Assembly (NCBI RefSeq): GCF_011761345.1
Contig: NZ_JAASRY010000009.1
Coordinates: 1-60,191 of the forward strand
DNA: 60,191 bases
From: Thalassobacillus devorans
GTDB lineage: Bacteria; Bacillota; Bacilli; Bacillales; Halobacillaceae
Reading direction: 5' to 3'
The position numbers and the translations under genes were made by a program. Below, piece after piece: positions 19,139 through 34,453 of the stretch (the first letter of the stretch is position 1; each line of letters starts with the position of its first letter). Below the pieces are notes generated by a model, which was given only the letters and a program-made list of their open reading frames with translations, ran no database searches and was not told where the DNA came from.

Positions 19139-19164
19139 GTGGGAGGTATAACCGTTAAAACCAC
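19139..19164 (+). promoter_or_regulatory. Second L1-type RNA hairpin, before rplA
   Basis: GTGG (19139-19142) pairs with CCAC (19161-19164), and GGT (19145-19147) with ACC (19151-19153), with GA opposite GTTAAAA. Architecture and outer sequence match the hairpin before rplK. It ends about 8 bases before the rplA ribosome site. A separate stem (AAGGTTGCG ... CGCAACCTT, about 19094-19133) lies just upstream. Confidence 0.5.
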
Positions 19165-19182
19165 AACGAGGAGGAAATAATA

Positions 19183-19881
19183 ATGGCTAAACAAAGCAAA
19201 AGGTATCAAGAAGCTCAAAAGCTTGTTGATCGTGAAAAAGCATATGAAGTAAAAGAAGCAGTCGAATTAGTGAAAGAAACTGCTAAAGCTAAGTTTGATG
19301 AGACAGTAGAAGCTGCTTTCCGTTTGGGCGTAGACCCTAAGAAAGCTGACCAGCAAATCCGTGGGGCAATGGTTTTGCCGCATGGTACAGGTAAAACACA
19401 ACGTGTTCTTGTATTCGCTAAAGGTGAGAAAGCGAAAGAAGCAGAAGCTGCTGGCGCTGACTACGTAGGCGACCAGGACATGATCAACAAAATCAACCAA
19501 GGCTGGTTCGAATTTGACGTAGTTGTAGCTACTCCGGACATGATGGCTGAAGTAGGTAAGCTGGGTCGTGTGCTTGGACCTAAAGGTCTAATGCCTAACC
19601 CTAAGACTGGCACTGTCACTTTCGAAGTGGAAAAAGCTGTCCAGGAAATCAAAGCTGGTAAAGTGGAGTACCGTGTAGACAAGTCTGCTAACATCCACGT
19701 GCCAATCGGTAAGGTTTCTTTCGATACAGATAAGCTGGTTGAAAACTTTGAAGCCATCACAGAAACTCTTGTAAAAGCAAAGCCACAGGCTGCTAAAGGA
19801 ACTTACATGAAGAATTCCGCTATTGCTTCTACAATGGGTCCTGGAATTAAAGTAGATATCTCCAGCTATATCCGTAAATAA
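19183..19881 (+). CDS. rplA: 50S ribosomal protein L1
   Basis: L1 forms the mobile stalk near the E site and in many bacteria represses its own mRNA. The 232-residue protein shows [18 protein letters not shown] and the conserved ending [22 protein letters not shown] precedes the ATG. It follows rplK by 117 bases, a gap filled with RNA structure. Confidence 0.98.
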   Translation: MAKQSKRYQEAQKLVDREKAYEVKEAVELVKETAKAKFDETVEAAFRLGVDPKKADQQIRGAMVLPHGTGKTQRVLVFAKGEKAKEAEAAGADYVGDQDMINKINQGWFEFDVVVATPDMMAEVGKLGRVLGPKGLMPNPKTGTVTFEVEKAVQEIKAGKVEYRVDKSANIHVPIGKVSFDTDKLVENFEAITETLVKAKPQAAKGTYMKNSAIASTMGPGIKVDISSYIRK

Positions 19882-19888
19882 TTCGCTG

Positions 19889-19917
19889 TTGACTTTTAAT
19901 TGCATTAAGCATATAAT
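19889..19917 (+). promoter_or_regulatory. Promoter of rplJ-rplL
   Basis: TTGACT (19889-19894), 17 bases, TATAAT (19912-19917), just after the rplA stop. It drives the L10 leader. Confidence 0.8.
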
Positions 19918-19924
19918 GAATGAT

Positions 19925-20072
19925 GTTGTTTAAATAAATACGTTATACCGTAGACAGCAGGTGCGTTTTCGCGCTTAATTTCCTGCCGAGGTGTGTGAAT
20001 AAACGAAACGGTTGCCCGTTTATAATCGTTTCTCACCATAAAGCCTCCATGTCTACATGGGGGCTTTTTTCA
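19925..20072 (+). ncRNA. Ribosomal protein L10 leader with attenuator
   Basis: The leader contains the L10-leader text ACCGTAGACAGCAGGTGCG and TTCCTGCCGAGG, which in Bacillus binds the L10(L12)4 complex. A terminator follows (AAGCCTCCATGT with ACATGGGGGCTTTTTT, 20041-20070). GTAGACA (19950-19956) is exactly complementary to TGTCTAC (20050-20056) in the terminator arm, giving a possible antiterminator. Confidence 0.88.
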
Positions 20073-20145
20073 TCTTGAACACTTGCCGTTTGAAAATGAA
20101 ACAGGCACCTGACGGTATGATGAAAAGTCAATAGGAGGTGGAATG

Positions 20146-20646
20146 ATGAGCAAAATTATCGAGCACAAAAAACAGATTGTATCTGAAATTGCAGACAAGC
20201 TTCGCAACAGTAAGTCTACTATCCTTGTAGATTACCGCGGACTTGATGTTGCTGAAGTGACTGAGCTTCGTAAACAGTTGCGTGAAGCCGGCGTTGATTT
20301 CAAAGTGTATAAAAACACAATGACTCGCCGTGCGACAGAAGAAGCTGAGCTTACTGAGCTTAACGAGACCTTGGTTGGTCCGACTGCGATTGCTTTCAGT
20401 GATGAAGATGTCGTAGCACCTGCCAAAATCCTTAACAACTTCGCTAAGGATCATGATGCCCTTGAAATCAAAGGAGGCGTCATCGAAGGCAATGTAGCCA
20501 GCCTTGAACAAATCAAGGAACTTGCAGATCTTCCAAACTACGAAGGTCTTGTATCTATGCTACTCAGCGTGCTTCAAGCACCTGTCCGCAACTTCGCTTA
20601 CGTTACAAAAGCAGTTGCAGAGCAAAAAGAAGAACAAGGCGCGTAA
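20146..20646 (+). CDS. rplJ: 50S ribosomal protein L10
   Basis: L10 is the base of the L7/L12 stalk and, with L12, controls its own leader. The 166-residue protein has [20 protein letters not shown] and [10 protein letters not shown], and ends [11 protein letters not shown]. Two adjacent ATG codons follow AGGAGGTG; the second (20146) has the better spacing and gives MSKIIEHKK. Confidence 0.97.
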   Translation: MSKIIEHKKQIVSEIADKLRNSKSTILVDYRGLDVAEVTELRKQLREAGVDFKVYKNTMTRRATEEAELTELNETLVGPTAIAFSDEDVVAPAKILNNFAKDHDALEIKGGVIEGNVASLEQIKELADLPNYEGLVSMLLSVLQAPVRNFAYVTKAVAEQKEEQGA

Positions 20647-20706
20647 TAGCGTTTTATGCTTACGGTTAAATTATAAAACTAACATTTTTTAAGGAGGAAC
20701 TTAATC

Positions 20707-21069
20707 ATGAGTCATGAACAAATTATTGAAGCGATTAAAGAAATGTCTGTTCTTGAGCTTAACGATCTAGTTAAAGCTATTGAAGAAGAATTCGGAGTAA
20801 CTGCTGCAGCACCAGTTGCAGTTGGAGGCGGCGGTGCAGCTGAAGCTGCTGAAGAGCAAACAGAATTCGACGTAGTACTTGAGAGCGCTGGAAGCTCCAA
20901 GATCAAAGTCGTTAAAGCTGTCCGCGAAATCACTGGTCTTGGACTGAAAGACGCTAAGGACCTAGTTGATAACGCTCCTGGCGCTATCAAAGAAGGCGTA
21001 TCTAAAGAAGACGCTGAAGAAATCAAAGGCAAGCTAGAAGAAGCAGGCGCTTCTGTAGAAGTTAAGTAA
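20707..21069 (+). CDS. rplL: 50S ribosomal protein L7/L12
   Basis: L7/L12 is the multicopy stalk protein that recruits translation GTPases. The 120-residue protein shows the helical N-terminal dimer region, a flexible Ala/Gly hinge ([16 protein letters not shown]) and the C-domain ([16 protein letters not shown]). AAGGAGGAA lies upstream. It is followed by a terminator. Confidence 0.98.
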   Translation: MSHEQIIEAIKEMSVLELNDLVKAIEEEFGVTAAAPVAVGGGGAAEAAEEQTEFDVVLESAGSSKIKVVKAVREITGLGLKDAKDLVDNAPGAIKEGVSKEDAEEIKGKLEEAGASVEVK

Positions 21070-21086
21070 TTTCATGCTTGAGAGGT

Positions 21087-21122
21087 AAAGCTCGCTGTTC
21101 ATCGGCGAGCTTTCTTTTTCTT
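21087..21122 (+). terminator. Terminator after rplL
   Basis: AAAGCTCGC pairs with GCGAGCTTT around TGTTCATCG, followed by a T-rich tract. Confidence 0.9.
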
Positions 21123-21232
21123 ATACTTTAAGTAACGGCCAAAGACAAAGGATTTCTTCATTAGAACTTGTCGATAATCCGAGTTATGTTCGAAAGTGAT
21201 GATCGATCCCAAGGAAAAGCAGGTGCATGATA

Positions 21233-21835
21233 TTGACCGAGCACTATTACTCCAATAAAACGGAAACTCAAAGCGAAGAACGGACATGGCAGTTCACCCT
21301 TAAAGGTGAAACATTTCGTTTCACCACAGATAATGCAGTTTTCTCGAAGAAGGAAGTAGATTTTGGCTCCCGTGTATTGATTGATGCTTTTCAGCCTCCG
21401 GAAGTAGAGGGGAATTTGCTGGATTTAGGTTGTGGCTATGGACCGATTGGGTTGTCTATTGCTAAAGCAAATCCGGAGAGGATAGTTTATATGGTTGATA
21501 TAAACGAACGTGCGGTAGAGTTGTCACGAAAAAACGCCGCACAAAATGGCATACCAAATGTAGAGGTGAGAGCCAGTGATCGCTTAAGCGAGGTAAAAGA
21601 TACCTGTTTTGCTGCCGTGTTGACCAATCCTCCTATTCGTGCCGGGAAGAAAGTGGTCCATTCTATGTTTGAAGAAGCTCACCGATCCCTGATTGCCAAA
21701 GGTGAACTTTGGGTAGTCATTCAAAAGAAACAAGGGGCACCGTCTGCCCGCAAGAAACTCGAAGAATTGTTCGGTGAGGTAGAGGTAGTAGATAAGCAGA
21801 AAAGATATTATATCTTTCGAGCTAAAAAGGTTTGA
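21233..21835 (+). CDS. RsmC-like class I SAM-dependent methyltransferase (YbxB)
   Basis: A 200-residue methyltransferase of the RsmC/RlmG type, likely acting on RNA. The SAM loop is LLDLGCGYGPIGL near residue 63 and the catalytic motif is LTNPPIRAGK near 125, an NPPI form typical of N2-guanine methylation in this group. Start: TTG at 21233, 7 bases after CAGGTG, giving MTEHYYS as in B. subtilis YbxB; an ATG at 21227 is too close to the ribosome site. It sits between rplL and rpoB as in Bacillus. The target is unknown. Confidence 0.9.
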   Translation: MTEHYYSNKTETQSEERTWQFTLKGETFRFTTDNAVFSKKEVDFGSRVLIDAFQPPEVEGNLLDLGCGYGPIGLSIAKANPERIVYMVDINERAVELSRKNAAQNGIPNVEVRASDRLSEVKDTCFAAVLTNPPIRAGKKVVHSMFEEAHRSLIAKGELWVVIQKKQGAPSARKKLEELFGEVEVVDKQKRYYIFRAKKV

Positions 21836-21860
21836 CTGCCATATACGTTTGTGCTATTAT
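21832..21860 (+). promoter_or_regulatory. Promoter of rpoB-rpoC
   Basis: TTGACT (21832-21837, overlapping the methyltransferase stop), 17 bases, TATTAT (21855-21860) with extended -10 TGC. The leader is about 365 bases. Confidence 0.75.
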
Positions 21861-21866
21861 TGGAAA

Positions 21867-22222
21867 ATGCCTATATATGCACTCCTGTGTCAAGGTTTTT
21901 TTCGTGTTTTATGTATAAATTTAGTGAACGTGGTTCACAATGGTAAAATCGAAGAAATAACAGGGTGGCATACGGTTTGTTTCTATAATAGAAGAACGTT
22001 TCTTTTTTGTCTAACGTTAGAGAGAAATGAAGTTTCTTTTTTAGATCCCATCCGCATTTGCGGATGACAATATATATCAGCTTGTGGTCGACATTATCTT
22101 CCATAAGCTTGTTCGGCATGTTTGCCGGACCCTTTTTACGTAAGATTGAAAGTGGGAAGTGGAATACTCGCTATCAGCTTGATATGCTTCCGCTTTTATT
22201 ATTAAAATGCTTGATTTGAGGG
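21867..22222 (+). promoter_or_regulatory. Long rpoB leader with hairpins
   Basis: No gene is seen in this stretch. It holds a hairpin CATCCGC/GCGGATG (22049-22066), and a terminator-like hairpin GTTCGGCA/TGCCGGAC followed by CCTTTTT (22111-22137). These could attenuate rpoB transcription, but no known leader family was recognised. Confidence 0.5.
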
Positions 22223-22231
22223 GTGAAGCAG

Positions 22232-25200
22232 TTGACAGGTCAACTAGTTCAGTATGGACGACACCGCCAACGCAGAAGTTATGCGCGCATCAGTGAAGTA
22301 CTAGATTTACCTAACTTGATTGAAATTCAGACAGCTTCCTATGAGTGGTTTTTAGAGGAAGGTCTGAAAGAAATGTTCCAGGATATTTCTCCAATTGAGG
22401 ATTTCACCGGTAATCTATCGCTTGAGTTTGTAGATTATAGTTTAGGTGAACCTAAATATCCTGTGGACGAATCGAAAGATAGAGACGTTACCTATAATGC
22501 TCCTTTACGTGTGAAGGTCCGCTTGTTGAATAACGAAACAGGTGAAGTGAAAGAGCAGGAAGTATTTATGGGTGACTTCCCGTTGATGACAGATACAGGT
22601 ACTTTCGTCATCAATGGTGCCGAGCGTGTCATCGTATCACAGCTTGTCCGCTCACCAAGCGTGTATTTCAATAATAAAATTGATAAAAACGGTAAGAAAG
22701 GCTATACAGCCACCGTCATTCCAAACCGTGGTGCATGGTTAGAGTTTGAAACGGACGCAAAGGATGTCGTCCACGTTCGTATCGATCGTACTCGAAAGCT
22801 GCCAATTACGGTTCTTTTGCGTGCGCTGGGCTTTGGTACCGATCAAGAAATCATTGACCTTATCGGGGACAATGAATATTTGAAAAACACATTAGAAAAA
22901 GACAACACCGAGAACAGTGAAAAAGCGCTTCTTGAAATCTATGAACGTCTACGTCCGGGAGAACCACCGACTGTGGAAAATGCCAAGAGTTTACTGGTTT
23001 CCCGCTTTTTCGATCCGAAGCGTTATGACTTGGCTCGTGTTGGCCGTTATAAAATGAACAAAAAACTTCATATTAAAAACCGTTTGTTCAATCAAACGTT
23101 AGCTGAAACACTAGTAGACGAAGAAACTGGGGAAGTTTTAGCAGATAAAGGTGATAAAATTGACCGTCGTTTGTTGAACAAACTGCTTCCATACTTGGAA
23201 GGGCAGGATGAAAACACTGGCGAGGAACTCCTTGAACCGCATGATGGAGTGCTGGAAGACCAAATCAAAATCCAGTCCATCAAGATTGTTGATCCTACTG
23301 ATCCAGAAGGCGAAAGAACAATCAACGTAATCGGCAACTCTAATATTGAAAAAACAGTCAAAAATATCACACCTGCTGATATCCTTGCATCAATCAGCTA
23401 TTTCTTCAACTTGCTTCACCAAGTTGGGGACACCGATGATATTGACCATTTAGGTAACCGTCGTTTGCGTTCTGTCGGTGAATTGCTGCAAAACCAATTC
23501 CGTATCGGGTTGTCCCGTATGGAACGTGTGGTGCGTGAGCGTATGTCTATCCAGGACACCTCTTCCATTACACCGCAGCAATTGATCAACATCCGTCCAG
23601 TAATTGCATCAATTAAAGAGTTCTTCGGAAGCTCTCAATTGTCGCAGTTCATGGATCAGACGAACCCGCTTGCAGAATTGACACACAAGCGCCGTCTGTC
23701 TGCCTTGGGACCTGGTGGTTTGACTCGTGAACGCGCCGGATTTGAAGTTCGTGACGTACACTATTCCCACTATGGGCGTATGTGTCCGATTGAAACGCCG
23801 GAAGGACCGAATATCGGTCTGATCAACTCGCTTTCCTCTTATGCAAAAGTGAATGAGTTCGGTTTCATCGAAACTCCATACCGTCGCGTGGATCCGGATA
23901 CCAACAAAGTTACGGATCAAATCGACTACTTGACTGCCGACGAAGAAGATAACTACGTGGTAGCTCAGGCGAACGCGAAACTCGAAGAGGACGGTTCATT
24001 TACAGATCCAGAAGTAATCGCCCGTTTCCGTGGTGAAAACACGGTTGTCAGCCGTGATCGTCTTGATTACATGGACGTATCACCAAAGCAGGTAGTATCT
24101 GCTGCGACGGCATGTATCCCATTCTTAGAGAATGATGACTCCAACCGTTCCCTGATGGGTGCGAACATGCAACGTCAGGCGGTACCATTGTTAAACCCGG
24201 ATTCGCCTATTGTTGGTACTGGCATGGAATATGTCAACGGTAAGGACTCCGGTGCGGCTGTCATTAATCGTCATGAAGGGATTGTCGAGCGCGTGGAAGC
24301 GAAAGAAATTCACGTACGTCGCATCTCTGAAGTTGACGGCAAAGAAGTAGAAGGCGATTTGGATCGTTATCGTCTGCAAAAATTCATTCGTTCCAACCAG
24401 GGAACTTGCTATAACCAGCGTCCGATTGTTTCCAAAGGAGACCGTGTTGCCAAAGGTGAAATCCTTGCTGACGGTCCGTCGATGGATAAAGGTGAGCTGG
24501 CGCTTGGACAGAACCCTCTAGTAGCATTCATGACATGGGATGGTTACAACTATGAGGATGCCGTCATCATGAGTGAACGTCTGGTGAAAGATGATGTATA
24601 CACATCTGTTCATATTGAAGAGTATGAATCAGAAGCCCGTGATACAAAGCTTGGACCAGAGGAAATCACACGCGATATCCCGAACGTCGGGGAAGAAGCG
24701 TTAAAAGACTTAGATTCCCGCGGTATCATCCGTGTCGGTGCTGAAGTCAGCGACGGCGACCTGCTGGTAGGTAAAGTTACACCTAAGGGTGTGACAGAGC
24801 TATCTGCAGAAGAACGCCTATTGCATGCAATCTTCGGTGAAAAAGCTCGAGAAGTACGTGATACTTCCTTGCGTGTACCTCACGGAGCAGGTGGAATTGT
24901 GCTGGACGTGAAGATTTTCAACCGTGAAGATGGCGATGAGCTCCCTCCTGGTGTTAACCAGCTGGTACGCGTCTATATTGTTCAGAAGCGTAAGATTTCT
25001 GAAGGGGACAAGATGGCTGGTCGACATGGTAACAAAGGTGTTATCTCTAAAATCTTGCCGGAAGAGGATATGCCATTCCTTCCAGATGGTACACCGGTAG
25101 ATGTCATGTTGAACCCGCTTGGTGTACCGTCCCGTATGAACATCGGGCAGGTACTGGAATTACACTTAGGTATGGCAGCGCGTCAGCTGGGCATCAAAGT

Positions 25201-25765
25201 AGCTACACCGGTGTTTGACGGTGCACGAGAAGAAGATGTCTGGGAAACATTAGAAGAGGCGGGAATGCCGCGTGATGCGAAGACCATCCTTTATGATGGG
25301 CGTACCGGTGAACCGTTTGACAACCGTATCTCTGTCGGCGTGATGTATATGATCAAGCTGGCACACATGGTTGATGATAAACTCCATGCACGTTCAACTG
25401 GCCCTTACTCCCTCGTTACACAACAACCGTTGGGTGGTAAAGCGCAGTTCGGTGGACAACGTTTCGGTGAAATGGAGGTATGGGCACTGGAAGCATATGG
25501 TGCAGCATATACCCTTCAGGAAATTCTAACTGTCAAATCCGATGACGTTGTTGGCCGTGTGAAAACGTATGAAGCGATCGTCAAAGGGGAAAACGTACCT
25601 GAACCTGGTGTACCAGAATCATTTAAGGTCTTGATCAAAGAGCTGCAAAGCTTGGGTATGGATGTGAAGATTTTGGCAGGAGACGAATCAGAAATTGAAA
25701 TGAGAGATATCGAAGAAGAAGAAACGAAAGCTTCTGAGAACCTGAATCTCGACCCGGAAGAATAA
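22232..25765 (+). CDS. rpoB: DNA-directed RNA polymerase subunit beta
   Basis: The second-largest core RNA polymerase subunit, 1177 residues. The rifampicin region at residues 466-492 ([11 protein letters not shown] ... [10 protein letters not shown]) has wild-type Q472, D475, H485 and S490, equal to E. coli 513, 516, 526 and 531. [10 protein letters not shown] and the C-terminal switch region are intact. The start is TTG at 22232 after GAGGGGTG; a GTG nine bases upstream is inside that site. The C-terminal tail is acidic. A 69-base gap separates it from rpoC. Confidence 0.98.
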   Translation: MTGQLVQYGRHRQRRSYARISEVLDLPNLIEIQTASYEWFLEEGLKEMFQDISPIEDFTGNLSLEFVDYSLGEPKYPVDESKDRDVTYNAPLRVKVRLLNNETGEVKEQEVFMGDFPLMTDTGTFVINGAERVIVSQLVRSPSVYFNNKIDKNGKKGYTATVIPNRGAWLEFETDAKDVVHVRIDRTRKLPITVLLRALGFGTDQEIIDLIGDNEYLKNTLEKDNTENSEKALLEIYERLRPGEPPTVENAKSLLVSRFFDPKRYDLARVGRYKMNKKLHIKNRLFNQTLAETLVDEETGEVLADKGDKIDRRLLNKLLPYLEGQDENTGEELLEPHDGVLEDQIKIQSIKIVDPTDPEGERTINVIGNSNIEKTVKNITPADILASISYFFNLLHQVGDTDDIDHLGNRRLRSVGELLQNQFRIGLSRMERVVRERMSIQDTSSITPQQLINIRPVIASIKEFFGSSQLSQFMDQTNPLAELTHKRRLSALGPGGLTRERAGFEVRDVHYSHYGRMCPIETPEGPNIGLINSLSSYAKVNEFGFIETPYRRVDPDTNKVTDQIDYLTADEEDNYVVAQANAKLEEDGSFTDPEVIARFRGENTVVSRDRLDYMDVSPKQVVSAATACIPFLENDDSNRSLMGANMQRQAVPLLNPDSPIVGTGMEYVNGKDSGAAVINRHEGIVERVEAKEIHVRRISEVDGKEVEGDLDRYRLQKFIRSNQGTCYNQRPIVSKGDRVAKGEILADGPSMDKGELALGQNPLVAFMTWDGYNYEDAVIMSERLVKDDVYTSVHIEEYESEARDTKLGPEEITRDIPNVGEEALKDLDSRGIIRVGAEVSDGDLLVGKVTPKGVTELSAEERLLHAIFGEKAREVRDTSLRVPHGAGGIVLDVKIFNREDGDELPPGVNQLVRVYIVQKRKISEGDKMAGRHGNKGVISKILPEEDMPFLPDGTPVDVMLNPLGVPSRMNIGQVLELHLGMAARQLGIKVATPVFDGAREEDVWETLEEAGMPRDAKTILYDGRTGEPFDNRISVGVMYMIKLAHMVDDKLHARSTGPYSLVTQQPLGGKAQFGGQRFGEMEVWALEAYGAAYTLQEILTVKSDDVVGRVKTYEAIVKGENVPEPGVPESFKVLIKELQSLGMDVKILAGDESEIEMRDIEEEETKASENLNLDPEE

Positions 25766-25834
25766 AAACTCTTAGCAATAGTCCTGATGTTCTAAGCTTA
25801 GGGAAACCTGGATACTAAAAGGGAGGTAGGCCCC

Positions 25835-29440
<3,606 letters not shown>

Positions 29441-29510
29441 ATTCAAAGTTAGCAAATAACTTGGGTAAATAATCGGGAAGCGCCTTGAGAAAAAATCACC
29501 ACGAATATTG

Positions 29511-29542
29511 TTGACATGAAAAACCGTGAGTGATAATATAAT
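29511..29542 (+). promoter_or_regulatory. Promoter before the L7Ae-like gene and rpsL operon
   Basis: TTGACA (29511-29516), 17 bases, TAATAT (29534-29539), within an AT-rich TGATAATATAAT block offering more than one -10. Confidence 0.7.
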
Positions 29543-29587
29543 CAAGGTGCTTCCATTTATCCTTGTTACTTTGGAGGATATGCTTAA

Positions 29588-29839
29588 ATGTCTTATGAAA
29601 AAGTAGCACAGGCTAATTCTAATATCGTTATTGGAACGAAACAGACACTGAAAGCCATGAAAAGTGGCGAAGTGGAAGAAGTCTTCGTGGCTGATGATGC
29701 TGATCAGCACGTTACAGACAAAGTAATGCGCCTGGCGAAAGAATTAAACATTCCATGCCAGCGGGTTGATTCGATGAAGAAACTCGGAGAGGCCTGTGAC
29801 ATTGAAGTCGGTGCAGCAACAGTGGCGATAAAGCAATAA
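29588..29839 (+). CDS. L7Ae-family K-turn RNA-binding protein (YbxF-like)
   Basis: This 83-residue protein belongs to the L7Ae/L30e/S12e/Gadd45 fold. B. subtilis YbxF in the same place binds K-turn RNAs and associates with ribosomes. The start [27 protein letters not shown] is typical, with the hydrophobic strand [26 protein letters not shown] lies before the ATG. It opens the operon leading to rpsL, rpsG, fusA and tuf. Confidence 0.9.
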   Translation: MSYEKVAQANSNIVIGTKQTLKAMKSGEVEEVFVADDADQHVTDKVMRLAKELNIPCQRVDSMKKLGEACDIEVGAATVAIKQ

Positions 29840-29911
29840 AGTTTTGGCGGTGTTATCCGCGAAAGCTTTGTTTTTTGCCTTATTATGAACCACCTGGATG
29901 TGTGGTATTGA

Positions 29912-30352
<441 letters not shown>

Positions 30353-30402
30353 TAGCCAGAGGGGCTTCATTATAAAAATACAACATGGAAGGAGGGGGAC
30401 AT

Positions 30403-30873
30403 ATGCCACGTAAAGGACCAGTAGCTAAGCGTGATGTACTACCAGATCCGCTTTACAACTCTAAACTTGTTACTCGTTTGATCAACCAGATCATGGTTGA
30501 CGGACAACGCGGTAAGGCCCAAAAAATTCTTTATAAAGCTTTCGATCTTATCCAGGAACGCAGCGGTAACGATCCGATGGAAGTTTTTGAACAAGCAATG
30601 AAAAATGTAATGCCAGTACTTGAGGTGCGTGCTCGCCGTGTAGGTGGGTCAAACTACCAGGTACCAGTTGAGGTGCGCCCAGAGCGTCGCCAGGCACTAG
30701 GATTGCGTTTCATCGTGAACTATTCCCGCTTGCGCGGTGAAAAGACGATGGAAGAACGCCTTGCTAACGAAGTATTAGATGCAGCTAACAATACAGGTGC
30801 TTCTGTCAAGAAACGCGAAGATATGCATAAGATGGCCGAAGCGAATAAAGCATTCGCTCACTATCGCTGGTAA
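30403..30873 (+). CDS. rpsG: 30S ribosomal protein S7
   Basis: S7 starts assembly of the 30S head and contacts the E site. The 156-residue protein begins [25 protein letters not shown] and ends [13 protein letters not shown]. The start at 30403 follows GGAGGGGGA; an in-frame ATG at 30385 lies in front of that site. Confidence 0.98.
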   Translation: MPRKGPVAKRDVLPDPLYNSKLVTRLINQIMVDGQRGKAQKILYKAFDLIQERSGNDPMEVFEQAMKNVMPVLEVRARRVGGSNYQVPVEVRPERRQALGLRFIVNYSRLRGEKTMEERLANEVLDAANNTGASVKKREDMHKMAEANKAFAHYRW

Positions 30874-30918
30874 AATCCTACCAATCACAAAACTTATATT
30901 CAGGAAGGAGAAAGATTC

Positions 30919-32997
30919 ATGCCTAGAGAATTCTCCTTGGAGAAAACACGTAATATCGGTGTCATGGCTCACATCGACGCCGGTAAAACAACTGCTACTG
31001 AACGTATCCTTTTCTATACAGGACGTATCCACAAAATTGGGGAAACTCACGAAGGTGCATCCCAAATGGACTGGATGGAGCAGGAGCAAGAACGCGGTAT
31101 CACAATCACATCCGCAGCGACAACTGCTCAATGGAAAGGTCATCGTATCAACATCATCGATACACCAGGCCACGTGGACTTCACTGTAGAAGTTGAGCGT
31201 TCCCTGCGTGTCCTAGATGGTTCTGTAGCTGTTCTTGACGCTCAATCAGGCGTTGAGCCACAAACAGAAACAGTTTGGCGCCAGGCTACCACATACGGTG
31301 TTCCTCGTATTGTCTTTGTAAACAAAATGGATAAAATCGGTGCAGACTTCATTTACTCCCTGGGCACACTTAGTGACCGTCTTGGAGCAAATGCAGCAGC
31401 AGTACAACTTCCAATCGGAGCGGAAGATGAGTTCGAAGGAATCATCGATTTAGTAACGATGGAAGCATATTATTACATGGATGACTTGGGCACACGTGCG
31501 GAAGCGCGTGAAATCCCTGACAGCCATAAAGAACAAGCGGAAGAATACCGCAGCAAGTTGATTGAAGCTGTAGCAGATTTTGATGAAGACTTAATGATGA
31601 AATTCCTCGAAGGGGAAGAAATCACTAATGATGAGTTGAAAACAGCTATCCGCCAAGCAACATTAAGCGTAGAATTCTATCCGGTCTTCTGTGGTTCTGC
31701 CTTCAAAAACAAAGGTGTTCAGTTATTGATTGATGGGGTTATCGACTATCTTCCATCTCCACTGGATGTACCTCCAATCGAAGGTCATGTACCGCAAACA
31801 GAAGAAGAGGTTGTTCGTAAAGCGGACGACAAAGAACCTTTCTCCGCTTTGGCGTTTAAGGTTGCAACAGACCCATATGTAGGTAAACTTACTTTCTTCC
31901 GTGTTTATTCCGGAACCTTGAAAGCCGGTTCTTACGTAAAGAACTCCACGAAAGATAAGCGTGAGCGTGTTGGTCGTATCCTGCAGATGCACGCAAACTC
32001 TCGTGAAGAGATCTCTGAAGTATATGCCGGAGACATCGCGGGTGCTGTAGGTCTTAAGGATACAGGTACTGGTGACACATTGTGTGACGAGAAAAGCCTT
32101 GTAATCCTTGAGTCTATGGAATTCCCTGAGCCAGTTATCTCCGTTGCGATCGAGCCTAAGTCGAAAGCAGACCAAGATAAAATGGCTGTTGCCCTTGGTA
32201 AGCTGGCAGAAGAAGATCCGACCTTTGTAACTGAGACAGATACCGAAACTGGTCAAACGATCATTAAAGGTATGGGTGAGCTTCACCTCGACATCATTGT
32301 CGACCGTCTCCGTCGCGAATTCAAGGTAGATGCCAACATCGGTGCTCCACAGGTTGCCTACCGCGAAACATTCCGCGGAAGCGCTGAAGTCGAAGGTAAA
32401 TTCGTACGTCAGTCTGGTGGTCGTGGACAATACGGTCATGTTTGGGTCAAATTCGAGCCAAACGAAGAAGGCGCAGGCTTTGAATTTGAAAACAAAATCG
32501 TCGGTGGTGTCGTTCCGCGTGAATACATTCCTTCCGTAGAACAAGGTATTAAAGAATCCTTGGAAAACGGTGTACTAGCCGGATATCCGATGGTAGACAT
32601 CAAAGCAACACTTTATGATGGTTCTTACCATGATGTCGACTCCAACGAAATGGCGTTTAAAGTTGCCGCTTCCATGGCACTTAAGGAAGCCAAGAATAAA
32701 TGTAAACCAGTACTTCTTGAGCCATTGATGAAAGTGGAAGTTGTAATCCCTGAAGAATACATGGGAGATATCATGGGTGACGTAACATCCCGTCGTGGAC
32801 GTGTAGAAGGTATGGAAGCCCGTGGTTCTGCACAAGTGGTTAAAGCATTTGTACCACTTTCTGAAATGTTCGGTTACGCAACAGCGTTGCGTTCCAACAC
32901 ACAAGGCCGTGGAACTTACTCCATGCACTTCGACCATTATGAAGAAGTACCAAAGAGCATTGCTGATGAAATCATCAAGAAAAATGCCGGTCAGTAA
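30919..32997 (+). CDS. fusA: Elongation factor G
   Basis: EF-G is the GTPase that drives translocation and, with RRF, ribosome recycling. The 692-residue protein shows the G motifs [17 protein letters not shown] and [10 protein letters not shown], the ERGIT switch and intact domains II-V. AGGAAGGAGA precedes the ATG. It lies in the str operon between rpsG and tuf. Confidence 0.98.
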   Translation: MPREFSLEKTRNIGVMAHIDAGKTTATERILFYTGRIHKIGETHEGASQMDWMEQEQERGITITSAATTAQWKGHRINIIDTPGHVDFTVEVERSLRVLDGSVAVLDAQSGVEPQTETVWRQATTYGVPRIVFVNKMDKIGADFIYSLGTLSDRLGANAAAVQLPIGAEDEFEGIIDLVTMEAYYYMDDLGTRAEAREIPDSHKEQAEEYRSKLIEAVADFDEDLMMKFLEGEEITNDELKTAIRQATLSVEFYPVFCGSAFKNKGVQLLIDGVIDYLPSPLDVPPIEGHVPQTEEEVVRKADDKEPFSALAFKVATDPYVGKLTFFRVYSGTLKAGSYVKNSTKDKRERVGRILQMHANSREEISEVYAGDIAGAVGLKDTGTGDTLCDEKSLVILESMEFPEPVISVAIEPKSKADQDKMAVALGKLAEEDPTFVTETDTETGQTIIKGMGELHLDIIVDRLRREFKVDANIGAPQVAYRETFRGSAEVEGKFVRQSGGRGQYGHVWVKFEPNEEGAGFEFENKIVGGVVPREYIPSVEQGIKESLENGVLAGYPMVDIKATLYDGSYHDVDSNEMAFKVAASMALKEAKNKCKPVLLEPLMKVEVVIPEEYMGDIMGDVTSRRGRVEGMEARGSAQVVKAFVPLSEMFGYATALRSNTQGRGTYSMHFDHYEEVPKSIADEIIKKNAGQ

Positions 32998-33006
32998 TTG
33001 ATTTTA

Positions 33007-33035
33007 TTGACTAGATAAAGTATAAATTATATTGT
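33007..33035 (+). promoter_or_regulatory. Candidate promoter for tuf
   Basis: TTGACT (33007-33012), 17 bases, TATTGT (33030-33035). A weak hairpin follows in the leader (about 33034-33076). It would let tuf be expressed above the rest of its operon. Confidence 0.5.
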
Positions 33036-33126
33036 AGGCTTAGAGGTAATTCCGTATTGCTTCTGAGCTTCCTATAAAAAAGTTAAACTATAACAATATG
33101 TTATTTATTTAAAGGAGGAACTATAA

Positions 33127-34317
33127 ATGGGTAAAGAAAAGTTTGATCGTTCCAAGTCCCACGTCAACATTGGTACAATTGGCCACGTTGACCATGGTAA
33201 AACAACACTAACTGCTGCAATCACTACAGTACTTCACAAGAAATCTGGTTCTGGTACTGCAATGGCATATGACATGATCGACGGTGCTCCAGAAGAGCGT
33301 GAGCGTGGAATCACAATCGCAACTGCACACGTTGAGTACGAAACTGACAACCGTCACTATGCACACGTTGACTGCCCAGGCCACGCTGACTATGTTAAAA
33401 ACATGATCACTGGTGCTGCACAAATGGACGGTGCTATCCTGGTTGTATCTGCAGCTGATGGCCCAATGCCACAAACTCGTGAGCACATCCTTCTTTCTCG
33501 TCAAGTAGGTGTACCTGCGATCGTAGTATTCCTAAACAAAACTGACATGGTAGACGACGAAGAGCTACTTGAACTAGTTGAGATGGAAGTTCGTGACCTA
33601 TTGACTGAATACGAATTCCCTGGTGATGATGTGCCAGTAATCAAAGGTTCTGCTCTTAAAGCCCTAGAAGGCGACGATGAGTACGAAGCTAAAATCTTTG
33701 AACTAATGGATGCGGTTGATGAGTACATCCCAACTCCAGAGCGTGACACTGACAAGCCATTCATGATGCCAGTTGAGGACGTATTCTCAATCACTGGCCG
33801 TGGTACAGTTGCAACTGGCCGTGTAGAGCGTGGTCAAGTTAAAGTCGGTGACGAAATCGAAATCATCGGACTAATGCCAGAAGCTAAGAAAACAACTGTA
33901 ACTGGTGTTGAAATGTTCCGTAAGCTTCTTGACTATGCAGAAGCTGGTGACAACATCGGTGCCCTTCTTCGTGGTGTATCCCGTGAAGATATCAACCGTG
34001 GACAAGTACTTGCTAAGCCAGGTTCTATCACTCCACACACGAAGTTCCGTGCTGAAGTTTATGTACTATCTAAAGAAGAAGGTGGACGTCATACTCCATT
34101 CTTCACTAACTACCGTCCACAGTTCTACTTCCGTACAACTGACGTAACTGGTGTTTGCCAGCTGCCAGAAGGAGTAGAAATGGTAATGCCTGGTGACAAC
34201 GTTGAAATGACAGTTGAACTTATTTCTCCAATCGCTATCGAAGATGGAACTAAGTTCTCTATCCGTGAAGGTGGCCGTACAGTAGGCGCCGGCGTTGTTG
34301 CTGAAATCACTGAGTAA
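33127..34317 (+). CDS. tuf: Elongation factor Tu
   Basis: EF-Tu brings aminoacyl-tRNA to the ribosome. The 396-residue protein has [17 protein letters not shown] and NKTDMVDD. Codon choice is visibly biased, as expected for a very highly expressed gene. AAAGGAGGA precedes the ATG and a strong terminator follows. Confidence 0.99.
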   Translation: MGKEKFDRSKSHVNIGTIGHVDHGKTTLTAAITTVLHKKSGSGTAMAYDMIDGAPEERERGITIATAHVEYETDNRHYAHVDCPGHADYVKNMITGAAQMDGAILVVSAADGPMPQTREHILLSRQVGVPAIVVFLNKTDMVDDEELLELVEMEVRDLLTEYEFPGDDVPVIKGSALKALEGDDEYEAKIFELMDAVDEYIPTPERDTDKPFMMPVEDVFSITGRGTVATGRVERGQVKVGDEIEIIGLMPEAKKTTVTGVEMFRKLLDYAEAGDNIGALLRGVSREDINRGQVLAKPGSITPHTKFRAEVYVLSKEEGGRHTPFFTNYRPQFYFRTTDVTGVCQLPEGVEMVMPGDNVEMTVELISPIAIEDGTKFSIREGGRTVGAGVVAEITE

Positions 34318-34335
34318 TAACGACATTAACTATAG

Positions 34336-34367
34336 AAAGACAGCGATCTCGCATCGCTGTCTTTTTT
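34336..34367 (+). terminator. Terminator after tuf
   Basis: AAAGACAGCGAT pairs with ATCGCTGTCTTT around CTCGC, followed by T residues. Confidence 0.95.
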
Positions 34368-34453
34368 GCATTTAGTGATGTTCGAGAAAACTCTTAAGTA
34401 CTTAGGCTTTGTTAAACATCATTTCGAATGTTCCATTTAAGCTCCCTTTTCTT

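Noticed and set aside
31723-32544. 273-residue minus-strand frame inside fusA
   Set aside because: Antisense to the highly conserved EF-G gene, rich in Phe, Cys and Thr as expected of a codon shadow.
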